NCBI GenBank assembly: GCA_900539715.1
Contig: UQDA01000032.1
Location: forward strand, 1 to 25,807
Reading direction: 5' to 3'
Origin: an uncultured Lachnospiraceae bacterium
Lineage (GTDB): Bacteria > Bacillota > Clostridia > Lachnospirales > Lachnospiraceae
DNA length: 25,807 nucleotides
Shown: piece after piece, positions 15,361 to 23,449 of the stretch
How the letters are laid out: the number at the start of each line of letters is the position of its first letter
Numbering within the stretch: position 1 is the stretch's first letter
The notes under the pieces: generated by a model
Told to the model about the DNA's origin: nothing
Database searches by the model: none
What the model saw: only the letters and a program-made list of their open reading frames with translations
Position numbers and translations under genes: made by a program

Positions 15361-15687
15361 CTACAGTATTTCCCTCAGCTTATCCAGAAACGCCTCTTCT
15401 CCGAATTCATTTATCTTAAAAAACATCGCCTGACTGCCTCCCGCCGTGATGGCGGAAAGATGAACCGGCTCATTCCCGCTCTGAAACAGCGTCACCGAAA
15501 GACTTACCCGGTTTCCGCCCATATAACTGTAACGTTCAAACACTCTGACGCTGCAGCGCGCGTCCCCGCTCTGAAAATCACTGGAATCCTCCAGCGACGC
15601 GGATATACTGCCTTCCAGAATCCCCTCTTCGATGCTATGAAGCAATCCATCAAAATCCCTGTCCGTTATTTTCTCAAGCTTTGCCAT
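15361..15687 (-). CDS. DUF6054-like small protein (108 aa)
   Basis: This soluble protein starts MAKLEKITDRDFDGLLHSIEEGILEGSISASLEDSS, continues with RCSVRVFERYSYMGGNRVSLSVTLF and ends with SAITAGGSQAMFFKINEFGEEAFLDKLREIL. I recall this pattern from the clostridial DUF6054 family; the name is from memory and unverified. There is no signal peptide or membrane span. GGGGG lies 5 bases before the ATG, and the gene follows its upstream neighbour by only 9 bases. The biochemical role is unknown. Confidence 0.85.
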   Translation of the reverse strand: MAKLEKITDRDFDGLLHSIEEGILEGSISASLEDSSDFQSGDARCSVRVFERYSYMGGNRVSLSVTLFQSGNEPVHLSAITAGGSQAMFFKINEFGEEAFLDKLREIL

Positions 15688-15696
15688 AATATCCCC

Positions 15697-16041
15697 CTAA
15701 TCCACGCTGTCCTTCCTGACATATTTTATCTCATTATCTTTTTTGGTAAAAACAATCTCAGACGTATAAGATTCTCCCTCATCCGTCAGCAGCCGGAACG
15801 TTACAACACCGTTTCCCATATAGGTAAATTCCGGTTCGGGCGCAGGTCTTGCAGAAAGTCCTATTTTTTGAAAATATCCTTCCATATCCATAAATGCCAC
15901 TTCCGCCATTCCCGTATCCGCATCTTTCAGCAAGACAGCCCCCGCCCGTTCTGCCGCGCCGTCGGAGACTACTTCGCAGTCTATTATCTCTATCACACCA
16001 TTACCATACAGAGAAAAGTTTGTTCTGTATCCAAACTCCAT
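15697..16041 (-). CDS. Unrecognised 114-residue protein overlapping the CapA gene
   Basis: The sequence contains two similar stretches, LYGNGVIEIIDCEVV (about 11-25) and YMGNGVVTFRLL, and ends VFTKKDNEIKYVRKDSVD. It looks like a small beta-rich soluble protein without signal peptide. The ATG at 16041 lies 41 bases inside the capA-like gene in another frame, and the AAGG before it is too close to be an ideal ribosome binding site. A GTG at 15996, just after the upstream stop, is an alternative start. It could also be the former C-terminal part of the upstream protein. The family is not recognised. Confidence 0.7.
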   Translation of the reverse strand: MEFGYRTNFSLYGNGVIEIIDCEVVSDGAAERAGAVLLKDADTGMAEVAFMDMEGYFQKIGLSARPAPEPEFTYMGNGVVTFRLLTDEGESYTSEIVFTKKDNEIKYVRKDSVD

Positions 16042-17500
16042 TTCCTTCGTTTGTTTTCGGCTTCGTCACGAATTTCCCGCCCTCTTCCCATTCTATCCTC
16101 AGCGGTGTCAGCCCGTAGTCCGTAACCTTACATCCATTCTCTGTGACAGACACCGTGAAATGTGCCATTCCGCCCTTTTCACAGCTTTTTTGCGACTGAG
16201 CGCTCAAAAAGTTTCCGATAGAATAATAGAGAAGCATTTCATGCCCGCTCCCGTCAGTCTGCAGCTCAAACGGCTGTAGGACATGGGGATGTGTTCCGAT
16301 GACTGCGTCCACCCGTTCTTCCCAAAATACATCCGCCCACTTTTTCTGGAAGGCATCCGGCTCTGCGGCATTTTCCGTCCCCCAATGGACAAAGACGATG
16401 ATAAAATCCGCCTCCCTGCGGGCCTTTCCCAGCTCTGTGCGTATCCGTTTTTCATCCTCTAAAAGATGGACCAGATTCGGCATATTCTCCGGCGCAGACA
16501 TCCCGTTTGTCCCGTATGTGAAATTAAACAACGCAAAACGGATACCGTTTTTTACCAAAAGCTCATAGGGTTCTTCCCCTATCCCCAGACACTCCACGCC
16601 TCTTCCCTCAAAAAAATCCCGGGTAAAAAGCGCTCCCTCTGCTCCCTGATCCAGCATATGGTTCGTCGCGCAGGTTACCACATCAAAGCCTGCATCTGCA
16701 ATCGTTTCTCCTACCTGATCGGGCGTTGCAAACCTCGGATAATCACTATAGCTTCCCGGCTCTGGCGTCAGCGGCGTTTCCTGATTGAGCACCGCGATAT
16801 CCGCTTTCTCCACGGCCTCCCCTACATGTTCAAACAGAAAATCAAACCCTTCCGAAAGCCCGTACCGATATATCGGCTCATGTGCGATCAGATCTCCGAA
16901 TACCGCAAAGGAAACCTCTGTTTCCTGACGGGTAAATCCCCATGAATCCCACTTCCACAGGCTGACCTTTCCTGCCGGGTCCGTCAGCAGAATTTCCTTT
17001 TGTCCTCCGCTGCTTTCATATTCCGTCATCGCCGCCGCATCCGCTCCCATGTAGGAAGACATCCATTTTGGCTTCACGCCGTCTGATGCGTATTCGTATA
17101 CAAACAGATGCTGCGACCACTTTTTTTCATCCTCTTTTATCCAGAAGGGCTTATGTTCCCCGAAACGTCCTATCTTCCAGCACAGGAGCACAAGCTCGTC
17201 CTGCCCGTCATAGTCGATATCGCAGGACATCACATCCTGTACCTGAATCTCTCCGGGAGAGCGCCAGATTTCTTTTTTTCCGGCAAAAATGCTCACACGG
17301 CGACGCTGCAGCTCTATCCGGTATCCTACTGTCGTATCTTGTATACTGCGGCCCTCCCAGAAAATCCAGTGCGGCAGAAACGCGCCGTTTTTCCAGCCAA
17401 AATATCCCAAAAGGGCAGCCGCGGCCGCCGATACGACAGACAGCCATAGCACCCGTTTTCTGTTTTGTAAGATTTTTGTGCGGAATCCTTCTTTATTCAT
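16001..17500 (-). CDS. Membrane-anchored CapA-family (poly-gamma-glutamate synthesis) protein
   Basis: The protein has 499 residues when started at 17500. An N-terminal basic patch and membrane anchor (about 16-34) are followed by an extracellular region of about 165 residues with a calcium-loop-like DIDYDGQDE (about 94-102), reminiscent of FG-GAP/VCBS propeller repeats. The CapA metallophosphatase-like domain follows: GDLIAH (202-207), NQETPLT (239-245), ATNH (278-281), HWG (372-374), GTHPHVLQPFE (402-412) and SIGNF (427-431). CapA proteins are linked to poly-gamma-glutamate capsule synthesis, but most relatives are not in capsule operons, and capB/capC are absent here. The start overlaps the end of the DUF3160-like gene by 8 bases (ATGAATAA) and has no clear ribosome binding site, so translation is probably coupled. 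Confidence 0.92.
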   Translation of the reverse strand: MNKEGFRTKILQNRKRVLWLSVVSAAAAALLGYFGWKNGAFLPHWIFWEGRSIQDTTVGYRIELQRRRVSIFAGKKEIWRSPGEIQVQDVMSCDIDYDGQDELVLLCWKIGRFGEHKPFWIKEDEKKWSQHLFVYEYASDGVKPKWMSSYMGADAAAMTEYESSGGQKEILLTDPAGKVSLWKWDSWGFTRQETEVSFAVFGDLIAHEPIYRYGLSEGFDFLFEHVGEAVEKADIAVLNQETPLTPEPGSYSDYPRFATPDQVGETIADAGFDVVTCATNHMLDQGAEGALFTRDFFEGRGVECLGIGEEPYELLVKNGIRFALFNFTYGTNGMSAPENMPNLVHLLEDEKRIRTELGKARREADFIIVFVHWGTENAAEPDAFQKKWADVFWEERVDAVIGTHPHVLQPFELQTDGSGHEMLLYYSIGNFLSAQSQKSCEKGGMAHFTVSVTENGCKVTDYGLTPLRIEWEEGGKFVTKPKTNEGNGVWIQNKLFSVW

Positions 17501-19763
17501 AGGTATAAACACTGCGATAGCTCTGCGTCCAGCCGGGCTGACTGATACTGCCGTCCGTCCGGTAGCTTCCGTCCTCTCCCAGCTCAAAGCCCATCATCTG
17601 ACGCCATTTCGTATCCGTCAGCCGGTCGTTTAACGGCCACGGGAACTGGTAAAAGGAAAAGACGCTCCCTCTCGCCAGCTTCAGCTTTCCGTCCACCTCC
17701 ACGACCACATAAATCATGGCTGGCTGTCCTGTCGCCGCCTCCAGCATCGTTCCGTTCGGGTCGGTCGCGATATCCACCACGACAGCCGCCGGATATTGTG
17801 CACTTTCAATATAAGTCCCCTCGTCCGCTCCCGATTCCTCCTTTGCGATTTCATACCAGAAATGCTCCAGGTAGCCGCCGTAACTGCGGATAAACTCGTA
17901 TTCCTCCTGTGTCAGTTTTTCTTTTGTCAGCTCCTTATTGGAAATCGTCAAAAGCTGTTCTGCCATCGTCCTTAACCGTTCCAAATCCTGCCCGGCTGAC
18001 TCGGAAAGCATCCCAAGCCTTGAAAGTCCTTCCGCCGTCTGGCCTGCCAGTGCGGCAAACCGTTCGTAAACAAGCGGCTCCGGCTGCACATAGCCCCTGT
18101 CGTCCGGCTCTTCATCCCAGCCGCCTCCCATTTCAGCCATCACCTGCTTGGAATAAAGAACTGTGTCATGCTTCAGCTCCGTATAGCTTCCCGCAAAGCA
18201 TTCCAAATCCTTTTTGACCCACTCCTCATTCTGCATAAATACGGGGTACCCTTCCCCCTTCGGCAAAAGGAGCGGGCGGAGCGTATTCAGCCATCCTGAA
18301 TACAGGCTGGACGGCCGGAGCGCATCGTTTTCCTCCGAAAAAACGGCGCGCAGATTTTCCATATTTTCAGAATATCCGGCAAAGTCTGCCGCCCCGGCAT
18401 CCTCCAGCAGACTAAGCGCCATATCGCTGCCCAACGCCGCCGGAACGTCCAGCACATCGGGAAGCATCCGCTTCTGCCCTGCCCCGTTTTCTCCCACGTC
18501 GCTGTATATGAGCTTCTGCATGACCGCCGCATCCACGCTAAACCGCTGCCCCATAAACCGGAATCCGGGAATCTGATTTTCCTCCCCGTCCCATATCGGC
18601 CGGGAATTAACCGCAGGGGCGCGAAGAGCCGCCGTCCTCTCATGAAAATCCGCAAATTCCCGCTCTTTTCCCGCAAGCTCCCCGACCGCAAACTCCCTGC
18701 CGTAAACCGCCTCCATCACCGGAGCGTACTCGCACACTCCTGCATCGTCGCTCGTCCCTGCAAAAAACGATGTCACCGCATAAATCCTCTTCCACAGCCT
18801 CAGCGCGTCCGCATCGTCCGCCAGCGCCTTCGTGATGAGCAGGGCGCTCCTGTCCAGCTCCTCCTGCTTCTGCTCAAAATGTATCCTGCCGTACCACATC
18901 ATCGCTTTGAAATACCGTTCCAGCGTTTCATCGCCTGCATAATGTCCCCGCGGCCGATACTGGCTGTAGTCCTCCTCTTTTCCGGTGACCGCCGACAATT
19001 CTATCCCTTCTGCCCTCTCTATTTTGGAAAGCTCCTCCGAAACAGCTGCCCCTACCGCACCGTCTGCCAAAAAGCTGTCATCCAGAAGCTTTGCCCCTAC
19101 CGAAAAAAATACCATATTGCGCTTTGCCGCTTCCTCCCACTCGCTTCCGGAAAGCGCCTCATACTGCGCCCTGCTGCCGTCCGCCATCCGGATGCCCAGC
19201 TCCCTTAGCTTCTCCGAAAGATACTGCCGCTCGACATCTTCCAGAAGATGGTCAAAGCATAAATGATAGGTGTGCATCAGCGAATCCACCGTAATAAAAT
19301 TCGGTATCATGGCATAGCGGTTCGTCTCATATATATCAAAAAATTCGTTCCCCGCGCTGTCCGTTACCACGAACCCGTTCTGCACAAGCTTCTCCTGCAT
19401 CCCCGGCGTGATATAAAACTGCCATGTATTTTCAACATTTCCAAGGTCCGGCGCGACAGACCATCGCTCCACTGACGGCGTCACGCGCTCTGTCTGCTCC
19501 TTTGTCTGTTCAAAAAATGTCGGCCGCGCCCCCGCATAAAGCCAGTCTGCGCTGTTCGCCGTTTTCTGCTCTCCTGCCGGCTGCGATGAGGTCTCTGCGG
19601 CAGACTCTTTTCCTTCTGAGCCGTTCTCCGTCTCCTTTGCCGCCTTTCCGGTTTCTTCCCCTATATCCGTCCCCGTTGTGCGAACGCTCTCCCCGCAGCC
19701 TGAGCCTGCCAGCAGCCCTGCCGCCAAAAATACCGCCAGTATCTTTTTTAATGTTCCTGTCAT
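17493..19763 (-). CDS. DUF3160-domain lipoprotein
   Basis: This 756-residue exported protein has a lipoprotein-like signal (LLAGSGC, Cys23; Gly at -3 is unusual for a lipobox) and a charged Ser/Glu/Thr linker (about 24-70). The remainder matches my memory of DUF3160 proteins: FFDIYETNRYAMIPNFITVDSLMHTYHL (about 145-172), the helical middle, and the C-terminal AVVVDIATDPNGTMLEAATG and GSVFSFYQFPWPLNDRLTDTKWR. The function of DUF3160 is unknown. A strong ribosome binding site (GGGAGG) and a promoter lie upstream. It is the first gene of a unit that continues into the CapA-family gene through an 8-base overlap, so both probably act at the outer membrane face. Confidence 0.92.
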   Translation of the reverse strand: MTGTLKKILAVFLAAGLLAGSGCGESVRTTGTDIGEETGKAAKETENGSEGKESAAETSSQPAGEQKTANSADWLYAGARPTFFEQTKEQTERVTPSVERWSVAPDLGNVENTWQFYITPGMQEKLVQNGFVVTDSAGNEFFDIYETNRYAMIPNFITVDSLMHTYHLCFDHLLEDVERQYLSEKLRELGIRMADGSRAQYEALSGSEWEEAAKRNMVFFSVGAKLLDDSFLADGAVGAAVSEELSKIERAEGIELSAVTGKEEDYSQYRPRGHYAGDETLERYFKAMMWYGRIHFEQKQEELDRSALLITKALADDADALRLWKRIYAVTSFFAGTSDDAGVCEYAPVMEAVYGREFAVGELAGKEREFADFHERTAALRAPAVNSRPIWDGEENQIPGFRFMGQRFSVDAAVMQKLIYSDVGENGAGQKRMLPDVLDVPAALGSDMALSLLEDAGAADFAGYSENMENLRAVFSEENDALRPSSLYSGWLNTLRPLLLPKGEGYPVFMQNEEWVKKDLECFAGSYTELKHDTVLYSKQVMAEMGGGWDEEPDDRGYVQPEPLVYERFAALAGQTAEGLSRLGMLSESAGQDLERLRTMAEQLLTISNKELTKEKLTQEEYEFIRSYGGYLEHFWYEIAKEESGADEGTYIESAQYPAAVVVDIATDPNGTMLEAATGQPAMIYVVVEVDGKLKLARGSVFSFYQFPWPLNDRLTDTKWRQMMGFELGEDGSYRTDGSISQPGWTQSYRSVYTYE

Positions 19764-19804
19764 CCTTCCGCCCTCCCTTTGCTACGACCGATACTCCTGT
19801 TATG

Positions 19805-19833
19805 ATTATATCATGAAAGACGCAGTCTGACAT
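19805..19833 (-). promoter_or_regulatory. Promoter of the DUF3160/CapA cluster
   Basis: On the minus strand a perfect TATAAT (19810-19805) follows ATGTCA (19833-19828) at 17 bases. The -35 is poor, which would fit activator dependence. Repeats at 19883-19920 lie upstream of it. Confidence 0.7.
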
Positions 19834-19882
19834 TCGTATGATCCGGAAGATTTTCTTAATATTCTATGAGTTTTTGCGGCAG

Positions 19883-19920
19883 AAAAGTGTTCGCTTTAGT
19901 ATACGAAAAAGTGTTCGTAT
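19883..19920. repeat. Direct and inverted repeats upstream of the DUF3160 promoter
   Basis: AAAAGTGTTCG occurs twice, at 19883-19893 and 19907-19917, with a 24-base period. The second copy is part of the perfect inverted repeat ATACGAA (19901-19907) and TTCGTAT (19914-19920). The cluster lies about 50-90 bases upstream of the weak -35 box, in the intergenic region beyond the aminopeptidase terminator. It is a candidate binding site for an unknown regulator. Confidence 0.6.
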
Positions 19921-19927
19921 AAAAAAA

Positions 19928-19962
19928 TATGTGCCCGGACGCAGGCCTGCGCCGGACACATA
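19928..19962 (-). terminator. Strong terminator of the pyrE-aminopeptidase operon
   Basis: A long GC-rich stem centred on GCAGGCCTGC (one bulge, one wobble) is followed on the minus strand by seven T. It begins six bases after the aminopeptidase stop codon. Confidence 0.93.
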
Positions 19963-19968
19963 CATTTT

Positions 19969-22029
19969 TCAGCCTCCGTACAGAGGCACATTCAGTTCTT
20001 CCGTTCCCTTCAATACAAAAAATCCGTCTTTGATTATCTCTATCACACTTCCATCCGCACGGACTGCGCTGACTTCGCCCAGCTCGTCATAGGGAATCGT
20101 AATGTCGGTATGACAGTTTAAGTACGCCTGGGACATGTCCGTATGGCGCAGGGCGGAAATCTCGTTTTCCCGCGCAATGATAGCCTTGCCGTCCGGATTG
20201 TATGTCATTCTGTCCTCTTCATGGCTGTAGCACGTATCGCCTACCGCAAAATGAGGTCCGGTCTTTTCCGCTATCAAAATCGGCAGCTTGTCGTTGATGT
20301 CGAAGCGGCGTGCAGCCATATACGCTGTGGTATTCGTGCCGATGGCAAATTCGCCCAGCGGCAGAGTATCATGATGGAACAGCACGTTATCCTGTAAAAG
20401 CTTTTTGTTTTCCTCTTCGTCTGCGAAGTTTTTGCAGTCATAGCCGCTGATGCGGCCATCCTCAAAATGCAGCTCCAGATCGTTATACTGCATCCCATTC
20501 AAATATACCTGCGTCACATGCAGCACGCCCTCTGTTCCGGAAAGCTGCGGCGATGTGAACACCTCTCCCACCGGAATATTCACGTCTGCCACACAGTTTT
20601 CAAAATTCGTCTCCTTTGCAGGATCGGAGAGCGGATGGAGCATTACCTTCATATCAGTACGATTTTCATTTCTGCCTTTGACCCGTACCCATTCCGCCTC
20701 GTCCAGCGCGTCGATGATACGCTGCTGAATCGTCTCGTACGTCTTATAATCCAGCGTATTTATCTCCAGTATCTTATCGAAAATCGCTTCAAAATCCTCT
20801 CCTATCTGAGGCACGGGGAACGCAATGATCGTAAAGCTTCTCTCTTCCGGATCGATATATTCGTTCGTCATCGCTCCCGCCTGGCTCTGATATTCCACAG
20901 AAAGCTTCTGCTGCTCTTTGGAAAGCTCCAGTCTCTCCGCCTTGTTTTCCGGCTCAAAGGGCTGTTCTCCAAACGATTCTATCACCGCCGGTCCCGCATG
21001 AAGCGCCGCCTTGTCCTGATACTCTTCCCATGCCGCCTTCCTGCATTCCAGCATCCGGGTCACATATTTTTTGTCAAAATACAGCGCCTTATCGTTTTCA
21101 TGGTCATAATCGAACTGACGATTCACCGGCGCTCCGAAATACCCTGATTTGTATATTCTGCGCCCCTCCAGAAAGCTTGCGGGCGCACGGAAGATGACCG
21201 GCTCCAGACCCATGTTTGCAAAATTTCCTATCGCAGCGCGCACCACCCGTTCAAAACCGAGGGGATAACGAATATTGACGGATTTCTTGCATTTCAAATC
21301 CTTCTTTGCAAGTTCAAAACCTTTTTTGTAGCCTTCGGTATAAGTATCCGCAATCTTCTGAATCTTCTCTTCCGGCAGTCCATTCAGATATTCTGCCAGC
21401 TTCCACTGATCGTCCGCGATATACTCGCCGTAGTAAAAAAGGTAACGGATATCGGAAAGGTCGCTTTCCATCACGATTTTCCGGGCAAAATCCTGTTCCC
21501 AGTCCACGTTGCCGGCCACCGCATGCTCTGCGGTAAGCTCCGCATAATCGCTGGCGAACCAGTAAAAAATCTCCTTTATCTGCTCGTATTCCGGCTCTGT
21601 ATCTTCCCTTTTTGCGTCCGCAAAGGCGCAATAAATCTCCAAAAACAGCTCCGTACGTATCGTCACCGCCTCCAGATCCTGCTCATACACGAAAGCCGGA
21701 AGGCTGTGCAGTTCCGCGCTCACCGCGGAAAGGAGCTGTCCGAATTTTTTGCCGAGCTGCTTTACCGCCCATGCCGGATTAGCCCAGCTCATCTCATAAG
21801 CACGCCCCAGAAGGTCAATATGGCAGATTTCATTATGCCTCTTTAATTCCTCCAGCTCCGCATTTTTCAGACCTCCGGCCGCTATCCAACGGTACTCCTC
21901 TATCATTACTACAAGGTAATCTGCCGTTTCTGCAAAAAAGCTGCGGAACGGTTCCGCCGTTTCGTGCTCCCTCGAAACCTGCTTCACCCGCTCTACAGCA
22001 AGTTCAAAACGTTCTTCCATCACAGTCAT
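19969..22029 (-). CDS. M29-type aminopeptidase with long N-terminal extension
   Basis: This cytoplasmic protein has 686 residues when started at 22029. Its C-terminal half fits metallopeptidase family M29 (AmpS/PepS), whose metal ligands can be placed at Glu489 (GEVFTSP), Glu560 (LGEF), His593 (EKTGPHF) and His640/Asp642 (CHTD). Residues from about 245 on resemble the M29 N-domain (NIRYPLGFERVVRAAIG). About 240 helical residues before it are extra; typical M29 enzymes are about 400 residues. The start was chosen because it overlaps the upstream gene in a 4-base ATGA, with AGGAG 10 bases before it. It would release N-terminal amino acids from peptides. It is the last gene of the pyrE operon. 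Confidence 0.9.
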   Translation of the reverse strand: MTVMEERFELAVERVKQVSREHETAEPFRSFFAETADYLVVMIEEYRWIAAGGLKNAELEELKRHNEICHIDLLGRAYEMSWANPAWAVKQLGKKFGQLLSAVSAELHSLPAFVYEQDLEAVTIRTELFLEIYCAFADAKREDTEPEYEQIKEIFYWFASDYAELTAEHAVAGNVDWEQDFARKIVMESDLSDIRYLFYYGEYIADDQWKLAEYLNGLPEEKIQKIADTYTEGYKKGFELAKKDLKCKKSVNIRYPLGFERVVRAAIGNFANMGLEPVIFRAPASFLEGRRIYKSGYFGAPVNRQFDYDHENDKALYFDKKYVTRMLECRKAAWEEYQDKAALHAGPAVIESFGEQPFEPENKAERLELSKEQQKLSVEYQSQAGAMTNEYIDPEERSFTIIAFPVPQIGEDFEAIFDKILEINTLDYKTYETIQQRIIDALDEAEWVRVKGRNENRTDMKVMLHPLSDPAKETNFENCVADVNIPVGEVFTSPQLSGTEGVLHVTQVYLNGMQYNDLELHFEDGRISGYDCKNFADEEENKKLLQDNVLFHHDTLPLGEFAIGTNTTAYMAARRFDINDKLPILIAEKTGPHFAVGDTCYSHEEDRMTYNPDGKAIIARENEISALRHTDMSQAYLNCHTDITIPYDELGEVSAVRADGSVIEIIKDGFFVLKGTEELNVPLYGG

Positions 22030-22343
22030 AGTCCATACACTCCTGCATATACGATAAATCCAATCCCGACGAGCGTCAGGGCATTCAAAACAATACCTAT
22101 CCACGCGAACAGATAAAATTTATCTTCTTCTGCTCTCGCCATAATGCCACCCACCAGCCCTGCGACCGCAAAGATCAGACATAAAAGCGCCACCACGCCG
22201 TAACGGACATACGCTGTCCCCTGATTCTGCCATGTAAAATACACGGTCAGTATCAGGGAAACCAGCGACATCGCGCCCAGCGCGGCAGAAAACATACCCT
22301 TTTTTGATTCTTTTTTATCTGTAAAAATAAATTTTCTGCGCAC
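22026..22343 (-). CDS. DUF6142-like small membrane protein (105 aa)
   Basis: A GTG start at 22343 is preferred because GGAAGG lies about 8 bases upstream and the protein then begins VRRKFIFTDKKESKKGMFS. A longer frame from an ATG at 22445 would run through the preceding small gene. Three membrane spans are likely: about 17-36 (ALGAMSLVSLILTVYFTW), about 47-68 (VVALLCLIFAVAGLVGGIMA) and about 78-101. I recall this pattern as DUF6142 in Lachnospiraceae; the label is unverified. It overlaps the aminopeptidase start by 4 bases. The function is unknown. Confidence 0.85.
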   Translation of the reverse strand: MRRKFIFTDKKESKKGMFSAALGAMSLVSLILTVYFTWQNQGTAYVRYGVVALLCLIFAVAGLVGGIMARAEEDKFYLFAWIGIVLNALTLVGIGFIVYAGVYGL

Positions 22344-22366
22344 GCCGCTTTTCCTTCCTGCCTGTT

Positions 22367-22519
22367 TTAAAAAATAAGCTTCCGTCTGTGCGCAAGAAGC
22401 CTCGCGCCGTTTACGATCAAAAGCACGCCGCCTGCGATGCCGCACACTGTCGTCACAACACCAACCGCGATATTCAGTGCGCCGCTCCCGCCCATGAGCT
22501 TATAGGTTTTTTCTTCCAT
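22367..22519 (-). CDS. 50-residue single-span membrane peptide
   Basis: The peptide starts MEEKTYKLMGGSGALNIAVG, has one or two tightly packed hydrophobic stretches (about 14-37) and ends in a basic ARLLAHRRKLIF tail, consistent with N-out, C-in insertion. AGGAG stands 8 bases before the ATG. It lies 20 bases after pyrE and 23 bases before the next gene, all in the same direction, which makes it a real cistron despite its size. It has no known function; with the following three-span protein it may form a small membrane complex. Confidence 0.85.
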   Translation of the reverse strand: MEEKTYKLMGGSGALNIAVGVVTTVCGIAGGVLLIVNGARLLAHRRKLIF

Positions 22520-22539
22520 TTAAAAATCTCCTGTCTGTT

Positions 22540-23220
22540 TCACGCTTTTGCGCCGTACTGCTCATAGTAGGCATCGATCGCGCTCTTTAACGCATCGTCA
22601 ATATAAACCTTCCCTTTATAAGGACGGTTATACAGATACTCGGTCACTTCCGCCATGCTCACAATAGCATTTGCGTCAAAACCGTACTTCTCTTTGATTT
22701 CGCACAGCGCGCTCTTATCGGAGGAAAGTCCCTTCTCCATGCGGTTTAAGGAAACCATCAGACCGACTATCTCAACATCAGCCTGTGCCTTTAAGATAGG
22801 AAATGTCTCTTCGATAGATTTGCCGGAAGTGGTCACGTCCTCGATGATAACCACACGGTCTCCGTCCTTTAATTTGCTGCCCAGAAGAATACCCGTATCT
22901 CCGTGATCCTTCACTTCCTTACGGTTGGAGCAGTAACGGATGTCCTTGCCGTAAAGCTCGCTAATAGCCATCGTCGTCGCAACTGTAAGCGGGATGCCCT
23001 TGTATGCGGGCCCGAACAGCACGTCAAAATCCAGACCATAGTTGTCGTGGATAGCCTTCGCATAATACTCGCCCAGACGGCGCAGCTGAGTTCCTGTCAC
23101 ATAAGCGCCCGCATTCATGAAAAACGGGGACTTACGTCCGCTCTTCAATGTAAAATCACCGAATTTCAAGACATCGCTGTCTACCATAAATTCAATAAAC
23201 TCCTGCTTATACTGTTCCAT
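22540..23220 (-). CDS. pyrE: Orotate phosphoribosyltransferase
   Basis: This 226-residue enzyme converts orotate and PRPP to OMP in step 5 of pyrimidine synthesis. The PRPP-binding signature VVIIEDVTTSGKS lies near residues 122-134. FTLKSGRKSPFFMNAG near the N-terminus and DVLFGPAYKGIPL complete the family pattern. AGGAGG stands 9 bases before the ATG. The gene is separated from any other pyr gene and leads an operon with two membrane proteins and an aminopeptidase. No PyrR-type attenuator is visible in the leader. Confidence 0.98.
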   Translation of the reverse strand: MEQYKQEFIEFMVDSDVLKFGDFTLKSGRKSPFFMNAGAYVTGTQLRRLGEYYAKAIHDNYGLDFDVLFGPAYKGIPLTVATTMAISELYGKDIRYCSNRKEVKDHGDTGILLGSKLKDGDRVVIIEDVTTSGKSIEETFPILKAQADVEIVGLMVSLNRMEKGLSSDKSALCEIKEKYGFDANAIVSMAEVTEYLYNRPYKGKVYIDDALKSAIDAYYEQYGAKA

Positions 23221-23287
23221 CCTTCAAAACCTCCTGTATTTACGGGCTTTTAAAGCCTCTTCCTGTTTCAGATATCACTTCGTTTCA

Positions 23288-23316
23288 ATTCTAGCATATC
23301 CGGAACGTTTTTTCAA
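23288..23316 (-). promoter_or_regulatory. Sigma-A promoter of the pyrE operon
   Basis: On the minus strand TTGAAA (23316-23311) and TAGAAT (23293-23288) are 17 bases apart, with TGC before the -10 (extended -10). The leader is about 60 bases and holds only a 5-bp GGCTT/AAGCC hairpin. Confidence 0.85.
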
Positions 23317-23449
23317 TTCACGGTTCGTAAAAAGGGATTTTGACGATAGCCGGTCAGCGCTTCCCTCCTCTGCGATGTAACAGGACTGCCGCCAACAGCT
23401 GTCTGCGATGCCCCAATTGCAAACAGCCATGTAAAATACCAGCAAACTG

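Noticed and set aside
15166..16125. 319-residue open frame on the plus strand
   Set aside because: It lies antisense to five well-supported, closely spaced minus-strand genes and their boundaries, is rich in His, Arg and Ser as antisense frames usually are, and has no family features.
19883..19920. LexA (SOS) box
   Set aside because: CGAAC is present, but the GAAC-N4-GTTC arrangement is not; the sequence reads CGAACACTTTTTCG.
23396..23437. Imperfect stem as terminator of the duplicated-domain lipoprotein gene
   Set aside because: The stem has a mismatch, a long loop and no following T-tract.
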